Assembly (NCBI RefSeq): GCF_030272615.1
Contig: NC_081414.1
Location: 237,758,233 to 237,822,232, forward strand
Origin: Cryptomeria japonica
Lineage: Eukaryota > Streptophyta > Pinopsida > Cupressales > Cupressaceae
Reading direction: 5' to 3'
Length of the DNA: 64,000 nt
Of the stretch, positions 1-12,261 are shown piece after piece. Within the stretch, counting starts at the first letter, position 1. The number at the start of each line of letters is the position of its first letter. Below the pieces are notes generated by a model. The model was not told the DNA's origin and made no database searches. It worked only from the letters and a program-made list of their open reading frames with translations. The position numbers and the translations under genes were made by a program.

Positions 1-181
1 CAAATTGTTGAGAGTCTCATAGGTCTTTACAGTGGCAAGATCCCTAATCACAAAACCCCACCTTTGACCTACCACTTTGCATTGCCTTAACTACACCTAT
101 ATTGCTTTCACTATGCCTACAACACCTAAGAACTATTTAGGTATACTAAAGTTAAAAAGTTGTAATAGATTCATGTTTAGC

Positions 182-417
182 CATGCTACAAACACCCTTC
201 TCTAACATGTGTCATCTCCTTGATCATGGTCCTCGATGAATTTACCAGGATGATTTGATCTTTTGATATGGCATTGATAAGGAATAGTCCTTATCAATGT
301 TGTCATGCTGCAAACACCCTTCTCTAACATGTGTCATCTCCTTGATAATGGTCCTTGATGAATTTACCAGGATGATTTGATCTTTTTATATGACATTGAT
401 AAGGAATAGTCCTTATG
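182..417. repeat. Two-copy tandem repeat, about 122-bp unit
   Basis: The segment starting CATGCTACAAACACCC at 182 recurs with few mismatches from 304 (CATGCTGCAAACACCC), giving a 122-bp period. It lies directly upstream of a TATA-like site, an arrangement common in the U3 part of LTR promoters. That reading is inference; no matching second LTR was found in the window. Confidence 0.85.
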
Positions 418-426
418 CCTTCGTGG

Positions 427-436
427 CTATAAAATA
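427..436 (+). promoter_or_regulatory. TATA-like site, possible LTR promoter
   Basis: CTATAAAATA sits just after the 122-bp duplication, and a CT-rich stretch follows with AATAGA-type sequence around 543. The order enhancer-like repeat, TATA, A-rich processing signal resembles a solo or truncated LTR. No partner LTR or target duplication could be identified. Confidence 0.3.
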
Positions 437-2504
437 CTTCGCCACCCTCATTTCAAAAGAAGACCCTCTTTAGTTTCTCTATTAAAGACTTGCATCTTCT
501 ATAATTCTTTACAAATGTAAATAGGCTCAATGCCTTTGAATCAATAGAAATTGCTTATTTCATCTTTGTCTATTCCTATATGTTGTCTAATTTCTTCTTA
601 TCCTCATATGTGAATGAGTTCACTATCTTTCTTGGATGGGTATGCTCTATAATAATAATTTGCAAGAACTATTTGTGGATACCCTCTTTCCTCTTAGTAA
701 TTATTGAATCTTTTAACTTCATATTTGTCTATAAGGGTTGCCAATTGAGATCTATGCAAGTTTAGGTGATTTTGTTGATTTTTTGTGTTATTGTGAGCAA
801 GGAGGAAATCATTAAGTCTTGGCATGTCATCACCTCCTTTTCTTTTTTACATCTCTTTCTCCCCCTTTTCCTTTGTAAGTTATAATCTTATTAGATTTAG
901 TTGAAGCTCTATTGAGTTGGACCAACACACATACTTAACTCAAGAAACAAACCAACTAGCTTTCTCTAGAGGTTTGACCTCAATCACAAGGGTCCCACAC
1001 CTTGAAGCCATTCCCATTGTTTCATTGGAATGTTGAAATAGTTTCAACAAAGGGCACAACTTTCAAGTGATAATAATTTTTGACACACCTAATGGGACAT
1101 GTTTTACGAGCTTTAATCATTTTGCTAAGAATATTGGAGTGATATGGACAATTACAGTCATTGGACACAACATTTTAAGCACTTGGTTACTATTTATTTT
1201 ACATTCCGATCTCTTTTTTTCAAATTATGCTAGCTATTCATGCCAAGAGTACAAATGAGAGATTCTTCAAGAGGTACTTTTTCATTTGTCAAATTAATAA
1301 TTTTTACTTCAATTAGAAAAGAAAGAAGATTATTTGAATCTCTAGTAAGATCTAGGAATTCAATATCACCTCTTCCAAGAGCCCAATCTACTCCTCCATC
1401 TGGTAGATTTCCTTATCCAAGAGCACCTACTATCCTAGCTTAGAAGGATGACATACTAGTAGATGCCCTTTAAAGTACCTTATTTATTAGCAAAAATACT
1501 ACCACCCCCATAGAGCACATACTTAGATATTGCAAATATTTTATTTTATAGTGCCCCTCCTATTTGTATCCTTGAGGTTTGGATCTCAACATTTTTTGCA
1601 GTTGTGTCAAAGGATGCACAGGTCATTGTACTTGTGCTTTCATTGTCAATGTTTAGCGATGGTTCAACTTTACCATTTTCTTTATGACTTATGTTCTTTC
1701 TTTGTGTAGTGTGTTTGGATTACCTACATGTTCAAGATGTGGTTGCTCAACATGTCAATTGTTGTTGTTCAATGGATAGATGCATGATTTATTTTAATTC
1801 TTCAGTTCATTGATGAGAATAATAGTATTAATATGTTGATTAAATCTAATTATGATTTTATGATGTTTTAATACTTGGGTTATATATTTATATGATGATG
1901 TACAAAATTGGGTATTTATGATATGCCATCTTCATCTATATATATACATTGAGTAGGGTACCCTAGACATGCATGTTGAGTTGTTAGAAGTACATGGTTA
2001 TTTCTCCACCTAGCTCCATAGGTCTAAGTTATTCCCCAACAATAGTTATTTCAAAAATGACACATTGGCCCTCCCTATGGTATTTTTCAATCATACTTGT
2101 AGTGAGTATGGCATGTGTGATGTTGACCATGTTTTAACCTTGATCCTAATCAACGGCGATTTTTGAGTTCGACCATGTTGTGAAATACCTGCAAATGTCT
2201 AATATAATTTAATAGTTTAATTTTTGTGTTTTCCATAAATAAAAAAAATTAGGATTTAAAATAATTGCTTACAAGATCTAGCAAAATAATTGCTTATGAG
2301 ATCTAGCAAAACAATTTATGTACTTTGAGAATGCGTGTTTATATTCAATTGATCATATTTGTTAAATGATTGCAAATGATTTGATGTTTTGCCAAATTTC
2401 ATATTTTTCGTAAAATAAATTTAGTAGGCTTATATGGAATTAAACCATATATTTAATTTTGAATATTGTTTAGTAGAATATTTAAACATTTAAATTAATT
2501 ATGT
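437..2504. other. AT-rich intergenic sequence, no gene recognised
   Basis: Only short open frames occur here and none resembles a known protein. A 25-bp direct repeat containing AAGATCTAGCAAAA lies at about 2265-2315. The text around 1960-2060 (CCACCTAGCTCCATAGG) loosely resembles 4370-4390 (CCACCTAGCTTCACAGG), which suggests two decayed copies of one repeat. Confidence 0.5.
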
Positions 2505-2865
2505 TGAATTTCACAACACAAAAGTTTGCAACACAAGCCTGCAAGAGTAAACAACATATGAAGAAGACCTTCCACAAACGAGAGTAGCAAGAAAAGAATT
2601 GCTATATTCCTCAAAAGCAAAGATTACATAATTAATTGATGCCATGCATCAAGGCTTGCTTTATAGAAAGTAAGTGATGTCCTGATGTATAATTAGAAGA
2701 AGTAAAGTAAAACATGAAGGAGCTAAATAAAGCTCAATAAAGTTAAACTAAAGTATCACTAATCAAAGTTAAGCTAAAAAATCATAACTCTAGATAAAAA
2801 GCATAACTCTAGATAAAAAGCATAACTCTAGATAAAAAAAAAACATAACTCTAGCTAAAATGCTC
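2505..2865. repeat. Left member of a 5-kb-spaced direct repeat
   Basis: The run from GCAACACAAG through CTTCCACAAACG, GAGTAGCAAGAAAAG and CATGAAGGAGCTAAATAAAGC to ATAACTCTAGCTAAAATGCTCT recurs in the same order and orientation at 7866-8157. The 3' part is a local tandem of a 20-bp unit around CATAACTCTAGATAAAAAG (about 2787-2855). The pair could be diverged LTRs or two fragments of one repeat family. No clean TG/CA ends or target duplication were visible. Confidence 0.6.
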
Positions 2866-5800
2866 TGGTATGTAAAATTTAGTTAGAAGTAAAAAAAACC
2901 TCTAAATGCATGAAATGCAAAAATGGGTCCCAAAAACTAAAGACCTGGTGAGGTACCCATGCACAAAAAGGAGGTCTCTTAAAGCAAAGAAAATGAGAAA
3001 AACCCAGTGGGATAAAACTCCTCTATAAAAGAGAGAAAGAGGAATGAAGGACTAAACACCTCCAAATCAATGTCCCAAAAAAGAATAGGATAATGAAGAA
3101 CGTCCCCTGAAGCACAAAGAAGCTATAGACAAGTATCAAATGATAACTGCTATAGTATTGAATTAAGAACCTCCTCTAAAACCAAGATGATGATCAGGAT
3201 CAAGAAGACAAGAATGTACATGAGCACCCACAATGACACTACTCAAACAATAAACAAATGGAAAACAAAGGCAAAACATTCATTAATCAAAGATATAGGT
3301 GGCACATGAATCTGCCCAAGTGACCCCAATGATAGTACTCAACCATGCAAAAGTAAACCACTAATAAAAAGTATAGGTGCCAATAGTATGAAAAACACTA
3401 ATCAATAATAGAAGATGGAAGGTGGCTTCCACAAAACTAGAATGCAAGAGTGTCTATATGGTAAAAGTTTCATCTCATTGAAATACAACCACTACATTTG
3501 GATAGTACATAGGAACAAATTTTGAATACATAGAACTTACTACAAAGTGAAACTAAGGAAGCATATAAGCACCAACAATAGAAACCCCCCATAATGATGA
3601 CAAGGGAGAGGCATGACAAGTCCACTAAAATTGAGTGTTACCAAGAAGTGTATAAAGGAGAATAAACATCTAAATATGCATAAGAAAGCACCTGCAACTG
3701 AAAAGGGTATGCAACCAATGCACACATGTATGGGACAAGATTCTCTAGGATTCAATGTTGTCATGGAGGGATACTCATTAGACATAAGTGTGATGGCAAA
3801 ATAAAAGGCACTACACAACCCCCCATGGAACTTTATAATATAGTGCATGTACATTATAGTGTCCACCCTTGACTTGACTTTATTTGACTAGACTTGACTT
3901 TTATTTCATGCTTGATAGACTTATCTAGACCATTTATGATGTTTTGGATTATGAATATATATTTGTTCGAGTACTCATTATGATGCTAGACATTATTTGG
4001 ACATATGCTATTTTGATGATTTACATGGATGATGATGCTATCATTATTGATCATGTGATTTGATGGATATATGAGCTTGATGGATCCTATATGTATTACT
4101 ATGATGATGGATTATTGGTGATTTATATTGATCATGGATTTGATGCTATTATGATTTCACTAACCCTATTTCATGATTATATATGATGAGACGTTATGAG
4201 ATGTATTTGATTATTGTATGACTGTCTTCGTGAGAGGGACGATGTCACATCACTCATTGCAAGCGGGATGTGCCATTGCGATTCCCTATCATTTGTTTGT
4301 TATGATGTATATGCATATGTTGTATCGTTGCCTTGTGGTTGTAGGATTTGCAGGTACCAGACATCGACTCCACCTAGCTTCACAGGTCTGAGCATGTCTT
4401 TAAATCCTAATGACATATGGTCCAGAGATGACATGAGTTCCCTACACATACTCTAGGTCTAAGTTGTTCACTTTGAGTCGTCAGCGTCTTGACGTAATTC
4501 GCCACGTTAGTTAGTGAGTTGTGGCTTTGTGAGTATGCTAGCTTATGTTGATTTATTTGATGTATTTATGTGTGATTTTGTAGGTATTAATGTTTAATTC
4601 AATTGATTGGATTATTGGCTTTTGAGTATTTAATTATTTGATTATTAATGTTTATTTATGTTGTTTAAGGTTTATTTAATATTTATTGTTTAATCCTTAT
4701 TGGAGGTTGACCATTTATTTGATATATATTTATATATTTGATTATGTTTATTTATTAAGCTTATAGTTTAATTTATTTATTTAATTTTTAATATTTTATT
4801 TGGCCTTTTAATTATTTTATGAGCTTTGAGTTATTTATTTATTAATTTACCATTTGGATTATTTATTTGTGGCTTATGATTTATTTATATAGTTTAGCTT
4901 TTATTTATATTGGGGTGTAAGTATCTTGGGGTAAATAATAATAATGTTAAATTCCCCACTTGATTTTGTATAAACATGTTTTATATTTATTCTACCTACC
5001 CTTTATTCTCATTGGATGAATTTGAAATGGGAGGATAAAATTATACTATATGGTGGGTTGGTAAAATATATTCCAAAAAGGAATATTTTGATTGGTTCTC
5101 GTGGAGGCTAGGGTTTTGGATCATTGAGTGACTTTTTATTTTGTTTGTCGAGCTTGTTTTTTGGGTTGCTTCTTCCTAAAAGATTTCAAGAATTTTCATT
5201 TTGAATTTGGTTTTTGGCTATTGGATTGCTGGAGCCTTGTTGGTTGGATTTTGGATTTGGATTGGAAGCACTTCTTCAACTTCATTCCATAACACACGTT
5301 GCAAGTTGGAGATCTTCACTTTTTGTATTTTTAGTTTTCTATACATTGTATGCTCTGTGTCTGCAAATGATTTCTGGGAGCTTGGGTAGAGTTGCATTTT
5401 ATTTTATAAAGTTTATCATGGTTTTAGAAAATTAATGGGGATAGGTTTATTTTACATGGTTTAATGTAGTTCTAGGAAATACATTTTGTTTGGGCCATGT
5501 TAGGAGGAGTGGGCTTCCTTGTGATGACCGGGGTCACGAGAGATAGGCTTGCATGAAGTTCCTTGTAAGGATGCATGAGGTCTAGACCGCCAAGGCACAT
5601 TGGAAGTTTACCATGATCGTAAACAATTGATAACATAATAATAAATTAATGGGATGGATAAATAATTCACTAATCAAGATAATTAATAGTTGTGAGCCCC
5701 ATGACTTGATCCTAAGAAGGATATTATAGGATAGGCATGAGAAGGCCATTACGATGACAAGTCAATCTCCTTTGATCTCTCATAGGTTAAGATGGCTCCA

Positions 5801-7865
5801 CATGTCCATTAGGCTTGTGCCTTATGTTATAGTATTTGTTATGTTGAGGATGGCATGTGATGACACTCCACTCCTATATGTGTCCCCTTGTTGTTTGTTA
5901 ATATGCTTTGTTGATTTGCATTTATGACTTGATGATTTGTAAGCCTCTGGGAGTTTCTTCTTGTGATTGCTTGTGGTTGATCCATGCATGAGAGTCCTTG
6001 TGTTGTTTAGTCTCTTTGGTTATTAAGTATCAACCTAGATGTAGAGTGTGTGTTGGGACCTTGTGTCATCTCCTAGCATAGGGGTGGTTCCTTTGGTTCC
6101 ACATGGTCGAGTGGTTGTTCTTTTCAACTATTGGGATGTTTTCTTGGATTCTTCACGTGTGGATGTGGATTCTTCTCATTATAGTAGCTTATGGATGTTG
6201 TTGTAGGAGATTTATGTAATGGACATATTGGAATCATGAAATGAATTACCTTGTAATAGTAGATGAATTATGTGTTAGGAAGGAGCAATGCTCGTGATGT
6301 ATCATTTATGCAATTTGTAATTGTGTTGTAGTTGGTAATTTAGAAATATGACATGGATTGTGATAATGAGATTATGAGATGTATGATGATGTTCTTGTAT
6401 AATGAATGTAATGATTTTCATGTACTTAGATGTTGTAATGAAATTATACTTGAAATAGAATGGATTCATGTTATCATTGGAGTAGTTTAGATTCTATGGT
6501 TATTATCTAGAAGTAGATTCATATGTGAAAAGACCTTAAGAAAATGGAATGCATATAATGTAGGAATTGTAGTTAATTAATGATATCATATAGATAAGAT
6601 GTCATTCATGTGATTGTATTGGAAGTTAGGAAGTATGCATAGGATATAAGATTAAAGAAAATAATTAAGATACTTGCATTAATGCATTTAGGATTTGAGA
6701 TGAAGGATAATGATCATGTAGCTAGGAAATGGTTAAGGGTTAAAACACTTGTGGATTTGGATCATACAATAAACATAAGGAAGGGGATTAGTTTTGCATT
6801 GAAAGAAGTAGATATGTCATGTTAGCTAAATGGTAGAATAGTATGCATATCATATTGAGTAAATAATCTAGTAAGTTGCATATCTCTTGTAAGGAAATGA
6901 ATATGATGCATTAGATTTAAGATTGATTAATAATAGATGAGTTGATCATGTGAGAAAATGTCATTATGGTAGTGAATAAGTAATGATGTTAAAGTACCCT
7001 AGGGAGAAGTTAGTGATGTTATGTTATTCCGCTTGCATAGTTTAGTTAATGTGTTTAAGAATCATGTTCCTTGTGTTTAATTGATAATAGATATAAATTA
7101 TAAATGGAGTATGTTAGATGCTTATTTTCTCTAGGGTATTTTGGCCAGCATTACATACATAATAAGGCACAATAGAATGTGCAAAATCTTCAAAAACCAA
7201 ACATAAGAGTGACACTTTATCTCAGTGTGTCTACAAACAAAGAAGTGCATGAAAAAGATGCTCAAATTGCCTAAATAGGGCAAAGTGCTGGAAATACATG
7301 CAAAACAAGCCAATTGTAGCCATCCAATGCAAACAAAAAGTTTCTAGGGGCAAAATGACTAAGTAATCAGTGATAAAGTGAAAACACAAAAAATTGAATA
7401 AAATATACTTGGACAAAATTTGGAAAAAATAGAAGCAAATTTGGATAGAGCACTAAACCACCTTTTCAACAATATCCTGTTTTCATAAAACGGAGTCTGA
7501 ATGTGTAAGATATGGCCTTGGGAGCGCAAAAATGAATTTTTAACTTTGCAAACCTAGTATAAAATATTAGAGTAAAATATGACAAAGTAACCAACACCAC
7601 TACATTGGTGCTAGAACTAGCTTTCTGATGATATCTTGTTTGCACAATTTCAACTCCATATGACCAAGTTATAGCCAAAAAACTACGTGTCAATTAGGGC
7701 TTGGAAGGCTTGATGGGTTTCCAAAAGTAAAAAAACTCTAAAATTTGTGACACTTGTTTTGCTTCAAAAGTTGATAAAAATTGAGCACTTCTAGATCCAC
7801 ACAAGAAGACAAACTTGGTTACCTTGTAATACCTCTAAGAATTATTTTTTTCAAAGTTTGAGAAT
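2866..7865. other. 5-kb AT-rich region between the direct repeats, no gene recognised
   Basis: This stretch holds only short open frames without recognisable domains. Sub-regions differ in character: A-rich text at 2.9-3.8 kb, GAT/ATG-rich text at 3.9-4.2 kb, T-rich text at 4.5-5.4 kb, and A/T/G text with many TAG/ATG words at 6.2-7.1 kb. It could be the body of a decayed retroelement bounded by the repeats at 2505 and 7866, but I see no reverse transcriptase, integrase or gag motif. Confidence 0.45.
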
Positions 7866-8157
7866 ATTGAGTTTTGCAACACAAGATCAAACAACAAATG
7901 AAGAACACCTTCCACAAATGAAAGTAGCAAGAAAAAATTGTGATATTCCTCAAAAGTACAAAGATTACATAATTAAATGATATAATGCATAAAAGACTTG
8001 TTTTATATAAAGTAAGAGATACCTTAATCTATAATTATGAGAACTAAATTAAAGCATGAAGGAGCTAAATAAAGCTTAACTAAAGTATCACTAAGTAAAC
8101 TAGAAAAGCATAACTCTAGATTAAAAAAGCATAACTTTAGCTAAAATGCTCTAACAA
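7866..8157. repeat. Right member of a 5-kb-spaced direct repeat
   Basis: This copy matches 2505-2865 through CTTCCACAAATG, AGTAGCAAGAAAAA, CAAAGATTACATAATTAA and CATGAAGGAGCTAAATAAAGC to AGCTAAAATGCTCT, with numerous substitutions and small indels. It is shorter because the CATAACTCTAG tandem has fewer units. Confidence 0.6.
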
Positions 8158-8639
8158 AATAGAGGGTTAAATGGATTTAATTTATTTAAGAAAACTTTAA
8201 AAATACACTATTTTATTTAGAAATGAAAATGGTTAAAAGGGGAAAAAGATATTTATTTTTCATTCATTCTTGTTTTGGAAGAAGTTGCTCTTTGAACCCT
8301 GTTTTTGTCTTTTTTTTGAAAATTGAATTAAAAGGAGAATTTTAGGTTGAATTATATGGGTTTTGAAGCATTGGATTGGGAATGTGGATGGGATTGTGCA
8401 TGCCATTGGGGCTCATCTTTCTAGCTTGTGTGAACTTCTTGAAGTTTCTTTTTTTGGCAAAATGTGAAGTCAATCTTTGAATTCTCCCTTAATGTTTATT
8501 CTTTTCCATTTTAATTGATAAGAATAGGGTTAGGGGAGTATCAAAAACTACCAACATTTTTTACATTTGAAATTTGAATGTATTTAGAATTGTTTTATAA
8601 TTTTCCTAAAATATGTCACTATAATGTCCTATTTGTCAA
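8158..8639. other. AT-rich stretch upstream of the first LINE fragment
   Basis: No coding signal is seen. The 5' boundary of the LINE that follows is not clear and could lie inside this stretch. Confidence 0.4.
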
Positions 8640-9592
8640 AAAATGCTTAAAATGTGAAATCCTTGAACAATTTGAAATCCTTTCTAGAAAAGGGGAATAT
8701 TGGCGATCAAAGTATAGAGAAATTTGGCTCTTTGAAGGAGACTAAAACACAATTTTTCTTAATACTACAAAAATAAAAAGATTACAAAACAAAATTACTT
8801 TAATAATAATGGAGAATGGTGAGACTACTGACTCAATATTGGAAATTCAAAATGAGGCAGTTAACTACTTTCAAAAATTGTTGGTGTGTGCTAGTAGTTG
8901 GAACACCCTTGACTCTAAGGCTACTCTAGAAAATATCTCGGTTGTCATTTTAAAAGAAGATAATGTTTTGCTCTCTGCTCCTTTTATTATGGATGAGGTT
9001 AAAGTGGCTGCCTTTCAATTGCAACCAAAAAAATCGTTGGGAATGTATGACTTACTTGCTTCTTTCTTTAAAAATTGTTGGCATTTCTTGGGAGTGGAGA
9101 TTTGGGGAATCATGAAAGAGTTCAAAAAGAATAAAAAATTGTCAAAGAGAAAAATAATACTATTGCACTAATACTGAAGAAGTCAAATTGCACCTCTTCT
9201 AATGACTTTAGACCCATCTCTTTATGTAATGCTATATATAAAATCTTGTCTAAGGTGTTGGAAAACAAATTAAAAAAAGATCCTTGATAAAGTTATCTCT
9301 GCCAACTAGAGTGCTTTTGCACCTAGAAGGGATATAGTGGGCAACATTATAGTGGCCAATGAAATCAATCATTTGATCAACCGATATCAACAAAAAAGTA
9401 TGATGATCAAACTTGACATTGATAAGGCATATGATTGGGTCAAATGATGTTTCCTCCTATTGGTCATGAGAGGTTTGGATATGATATGGGTTGGCTTATC
9501 AGTGTATTTCAACAGTTAGATTTTACATTTTGGTAAACAAATTGTCTTGTGTTTTTTTTGAAATCTCTAGTGGTCTCAAGCAAGGAGACCCC
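8640..9592 (+). pseudogene. LINE ORF2 fragment (reverse transcriptase, N-terminal half), interrupted
   Basis: This is a decayed LINE reverse transcriptase. Around 8695-8790 the text reads like the linker before the RT (WLFEGD, then a stop, then NT-FL). An open stretch from 8809 to 9171 carries the finger region. After a frameshift at about 9165 come FRPISLCNAIYKIL (9205-9245), SAFAPRRDIVGN (about 9305-9345) and MIKLDIDKAYDWVK (about 9402-9445). The block ends at SGLKQGD plus the first base of a CCC codon at 9592, where an LTR element begins. The rest resumes at 29425 in the same sense. Stops and frameshifts show that it is inactive. ORF1 and the endonuclease were not seen, so it is probably 5'-truncated. 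Confidence 0.85.
9589..9592. repeat. Target-site duplication of the gypsy-type element (left)
   Basis: CCCC precedes the LTR at 9593 and is repeated at 29425-29428 after the other LTR. Removing one copy restores the LINE reading frame through the conserved GDPLSPFLF motif. The poly-C site leaves it ambiguous whether the duplication is 4 or 5 bp. Confidence 0.75.
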
Positions 9593-10847
9593 TGTGTGCA
9601 AGTAAAATTCATCTCATAAAATATCAATTAGAATCAAAGGGAAATCATGAATCCCTATCTAATCAAAGAATTCTAACAAACAGACAATGAAATAACACAA
9701 TCAAGCAAAGAATGAACTATAAATGAAATCAATAAAAGACTCCCTATTTCGTGACTGCGTATAACTTTCATTACTCTTCTCTTCTCTGTGGTATGATGGC
9801 TCTTAGATATTGCGCTGGGAACCTGCAAGTGACACAAAGATTCAAAGTTCGTGATTATTGAGAATGAAGATTGAATGCTCAATTTATAGGTTTTTGGAGA
9901 AGATTGATTGAAAGGTGGAACAAATTGATCAAGAGGTGGAACTCAGGTGAGCTCACATGCTGATTGATAGTTGAACTGTTGATTTAGAGGTAAAACAAAA
10001 TAGATTGAATACATTAATTGAGTTAACTGATTGAGAAAAAGCTAACTGAAGGAGGAAAACGAATGACTGGAGGAAATAAAGAAGATGACAAAGAGAACTA
10101 GAAAATGGAAATAGAGATTGGAGAGATAAAAGATTTAATTAATTAATTAATTGAATTGCATGTGCTTGCATTTTAACTTAGATTTTCAATTTAATCTTTG
10201 CATGAGATTTATTCAAATAATTGAATTTATTTTCAATTTAATTTAGTATTTGAATATATTTAGAACTTGACTTTGATTTTCAATTTGGTTTTTGAAATCA
10301 TGCACATGTAACTAGAAGAATTAATTAGTTAATTAAATAATTTAAAGAAACTATTTAATTATTTAGAAATAGAAGAATTCATGAAATTAAATGAAATTAG
10401 AATTTAGGGATTTGGAAATAGAATTAGAAGAAATAATTAGTTAATTAAATAATTTAAAGAAACTATTTAATTATTTAGAAATGGATCTTAATTAAATAAT
10501 AAAGATTATTTAAATTAAAGGATTAAAATCATAATTAATTAAATAATTAATATTTAATTAATATTTAGAAAAGGGTTAAATGATTAGATGATTAGAGATA
10601 GAAATTGAAAATAGAAAATCTTTATATTATTCAGAATTAATTAAATAATAAATATTTAATTAACATCAGAAAATGGTTAAATGATTAAATGATGATAGAA
10701 CAAGAAATGTAATCATTAGTAAGATGATGAGGAAATATGAAATTAGAAGAATCTGATTAATTAACTTAATTAAAGAATTAAAGAATTATTTAATCAATTA
10801 GATGAATAATTAGTACATGATCAATGAGACATTTTTAGGTGTCTACA
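9593..10847 (-). repeat. 3' LTR of the gypsy-type element
   Basis: This 1255-bp copy matches 28157-29424 over its whole length with scattered differences. On the minus strand it starts TGTAGACACCTAAAAATGTC and ends GAATTTTACTTGCACACA. Its interior is strongly AT-rich (AATTAATT and ATTTAATTA runs at 10130-10800). The two LTRs look only a few percent apart by eye, so insertion is fairly recent compared with the decay of the surrounding LINE. Confidence 0.92.
9881..9890 (-). promoter_or_regulatory. TATA box in the 3' LTR
   Basis: The minus strand reads CCTATAAATT, at the matching position to TCTATAAATT at 28445-28454 in the other LTR. It is the likely core promoter of the element. Confidence 0.55.
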
Positions 10848-10863
10848 TTTGCCCCTTTTTGAG
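10848..10863 (-). other. Polypurine tract
   Basis: The minus strand reads CTCAAAAAGGGGCAAA immediately before the LTR start TGTAGACACC. This is the usual position and composition of the plus-strand primer of plant gypsy elements, and it fixes the minus orientation. Confidence 0.8.
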
Positions 10864-11019
10864 ACAATGTCAGAACTACATTGTTTCAAAGACAACGAAA
10901 AAAAATGCCCCAGTATGTCTTGACGTGTATGCCCTGGCGACACTTAGGGTGCAATGCCCCCTCGAGAGATTGTGCATTAAAGACATGAATGATCTCTCGG
11001 AAAAAAAACAAGAAGAATG

Positions 11020-11023
11020 TGAG
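11020..11023. repeat. 4-bp target duplication (TGAG) of outer TIR element, left
   Basis: TGAG precedes the terminal GGGTAAGTGC and recurs at 21250-21253 directly after the right terminal GCACTTACCC. Confidence 0.75.
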
Positions 11024-12261
11024 GGGTAAGTGCAAGAAGTTGTGTCCACTTTTTGGCCAAAAAGTGGAATTTTTTTCTTTTTTTTTTTCGATTTTGTCCC
11101 GTTTGACCTAAAAATTTGAGGCACTTAAAGAATGAATCTTGAAAAAAATAAAATAGAAAATGTAGTGCTCGAAGTCTACTTACCAAATATTTAATTTATT
11201 TTAATACCCAGATCTTAAAAATGAAGTTTGAATAGGCATTACTAAAACCTATAGTTTAAAAGTCACTTTTCAGGATCATATCATTCCCATGTACGACAAG
11301 CATAATTTGACCTAAATGAAATTATTTTTATAAATCCTTTTGGGAAAAGATCTATCACTCACTCACCTTTTATGAGAATATTTTTTTATAATTTTTTTTT
11401 TGCATATTTATTTTTTTGTTAATTTTTTATTGAGCATAATCATTGTTTTGAAAATTTCTTGTGTATGACAAGCATAATTTGACCTAAACTTAACATTTAA
11501 AAATAAAAATAAAAAACTGTATAAAATTGTCTCTAGTGTGATGCCATATAGTTTTTGTTTCAAAAAACTTAGAGACAAAAAAGTTATTAAAAAACTAAAA
11601 AACCATGTTATTTCGAGTTTATAGACCTCTTTCATTAGTGATTATTTAAAAAAAAAAAATTGATCATTTTTTAAAAAAATTTACATATTTCGAATCTAGA
11701 CAGTCTCTACTATAATAGGTTTTCATTGTTTAAAAAAATTATGAAAATTTGGTGTTCAGATATATTTTTGAAGTCATTATTTTATATGAAGATTGATTTG
11801 GCCTTCAAGTTGTAGGTCAAACCAGGTCCAAGCCAAAGGGTCGGCTCTCCAAGCCATTTCCCAAGCCAAAACTGAAGCTACAACCGAACCAAAGTTTGAA
11901 ATTTTTAAAAATGGGATCCCGTTTCATTTTTTAAAATAATTAAAAAAACATTTAGCAAACGGGACGGGATTCCGTTTCAAAAACAAAATGGGATCCCGTT
12001 TCCCTTTTTTTTTTTTTAAATAATTTTAAAAAATAAAAACAAAACTATACATACATTAAAAATAAATAAAAATTAATTTAAAAAAAAAAAAAAAAACTAT
12101 ATATACATGAAATATAACATTTAAGTTTAAGTCACATTTCCCTTTGTCTTTTTCCTTTCTTATACTTTAAGTTATATTTCATGTATATATTAACAGGATG
12201 TTTGAGAGTGGTTTCAGATCTCTGGGAGTTATAATACAGATTCTAGATTTTAGAAGATCTT
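11024..12261 (+). repeat. Left subterminal region of outer TIR copy
   Basis: It begins with the TIR, then a 22-bp perfect palindrome centred on TTTTTGGCCAAAAA (11046-11067). A direct repeat, ACAAGCATAATTTGACCTAAA, occurs near 11295 and 11468. GGGATCCCGTTTC-type words cluster at 11910-12003. ACATGAAATATAACATTTAAG (about 12105), TTTCCCTTTGTC and TTTCATGTATATAT follow before the array. A near-identical copy lies at 15522-16739, and the distal part matches the complementary strand of the right subterminal region. Confidence 0.8.

Noticed and set aside
3540-3866. 108-codon frame on the minus strand with C/F/L-rich composition
   Set aside because: No recognisable domain; a plus-strand frame overlaps it and the surroundings are decayed repeats.
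8809-9171. 120-codon open frame as a host gene
   Set aside because: It is the finger region of a LINE reverse transcriptase, continuous with decayed RT motifs on both sides.
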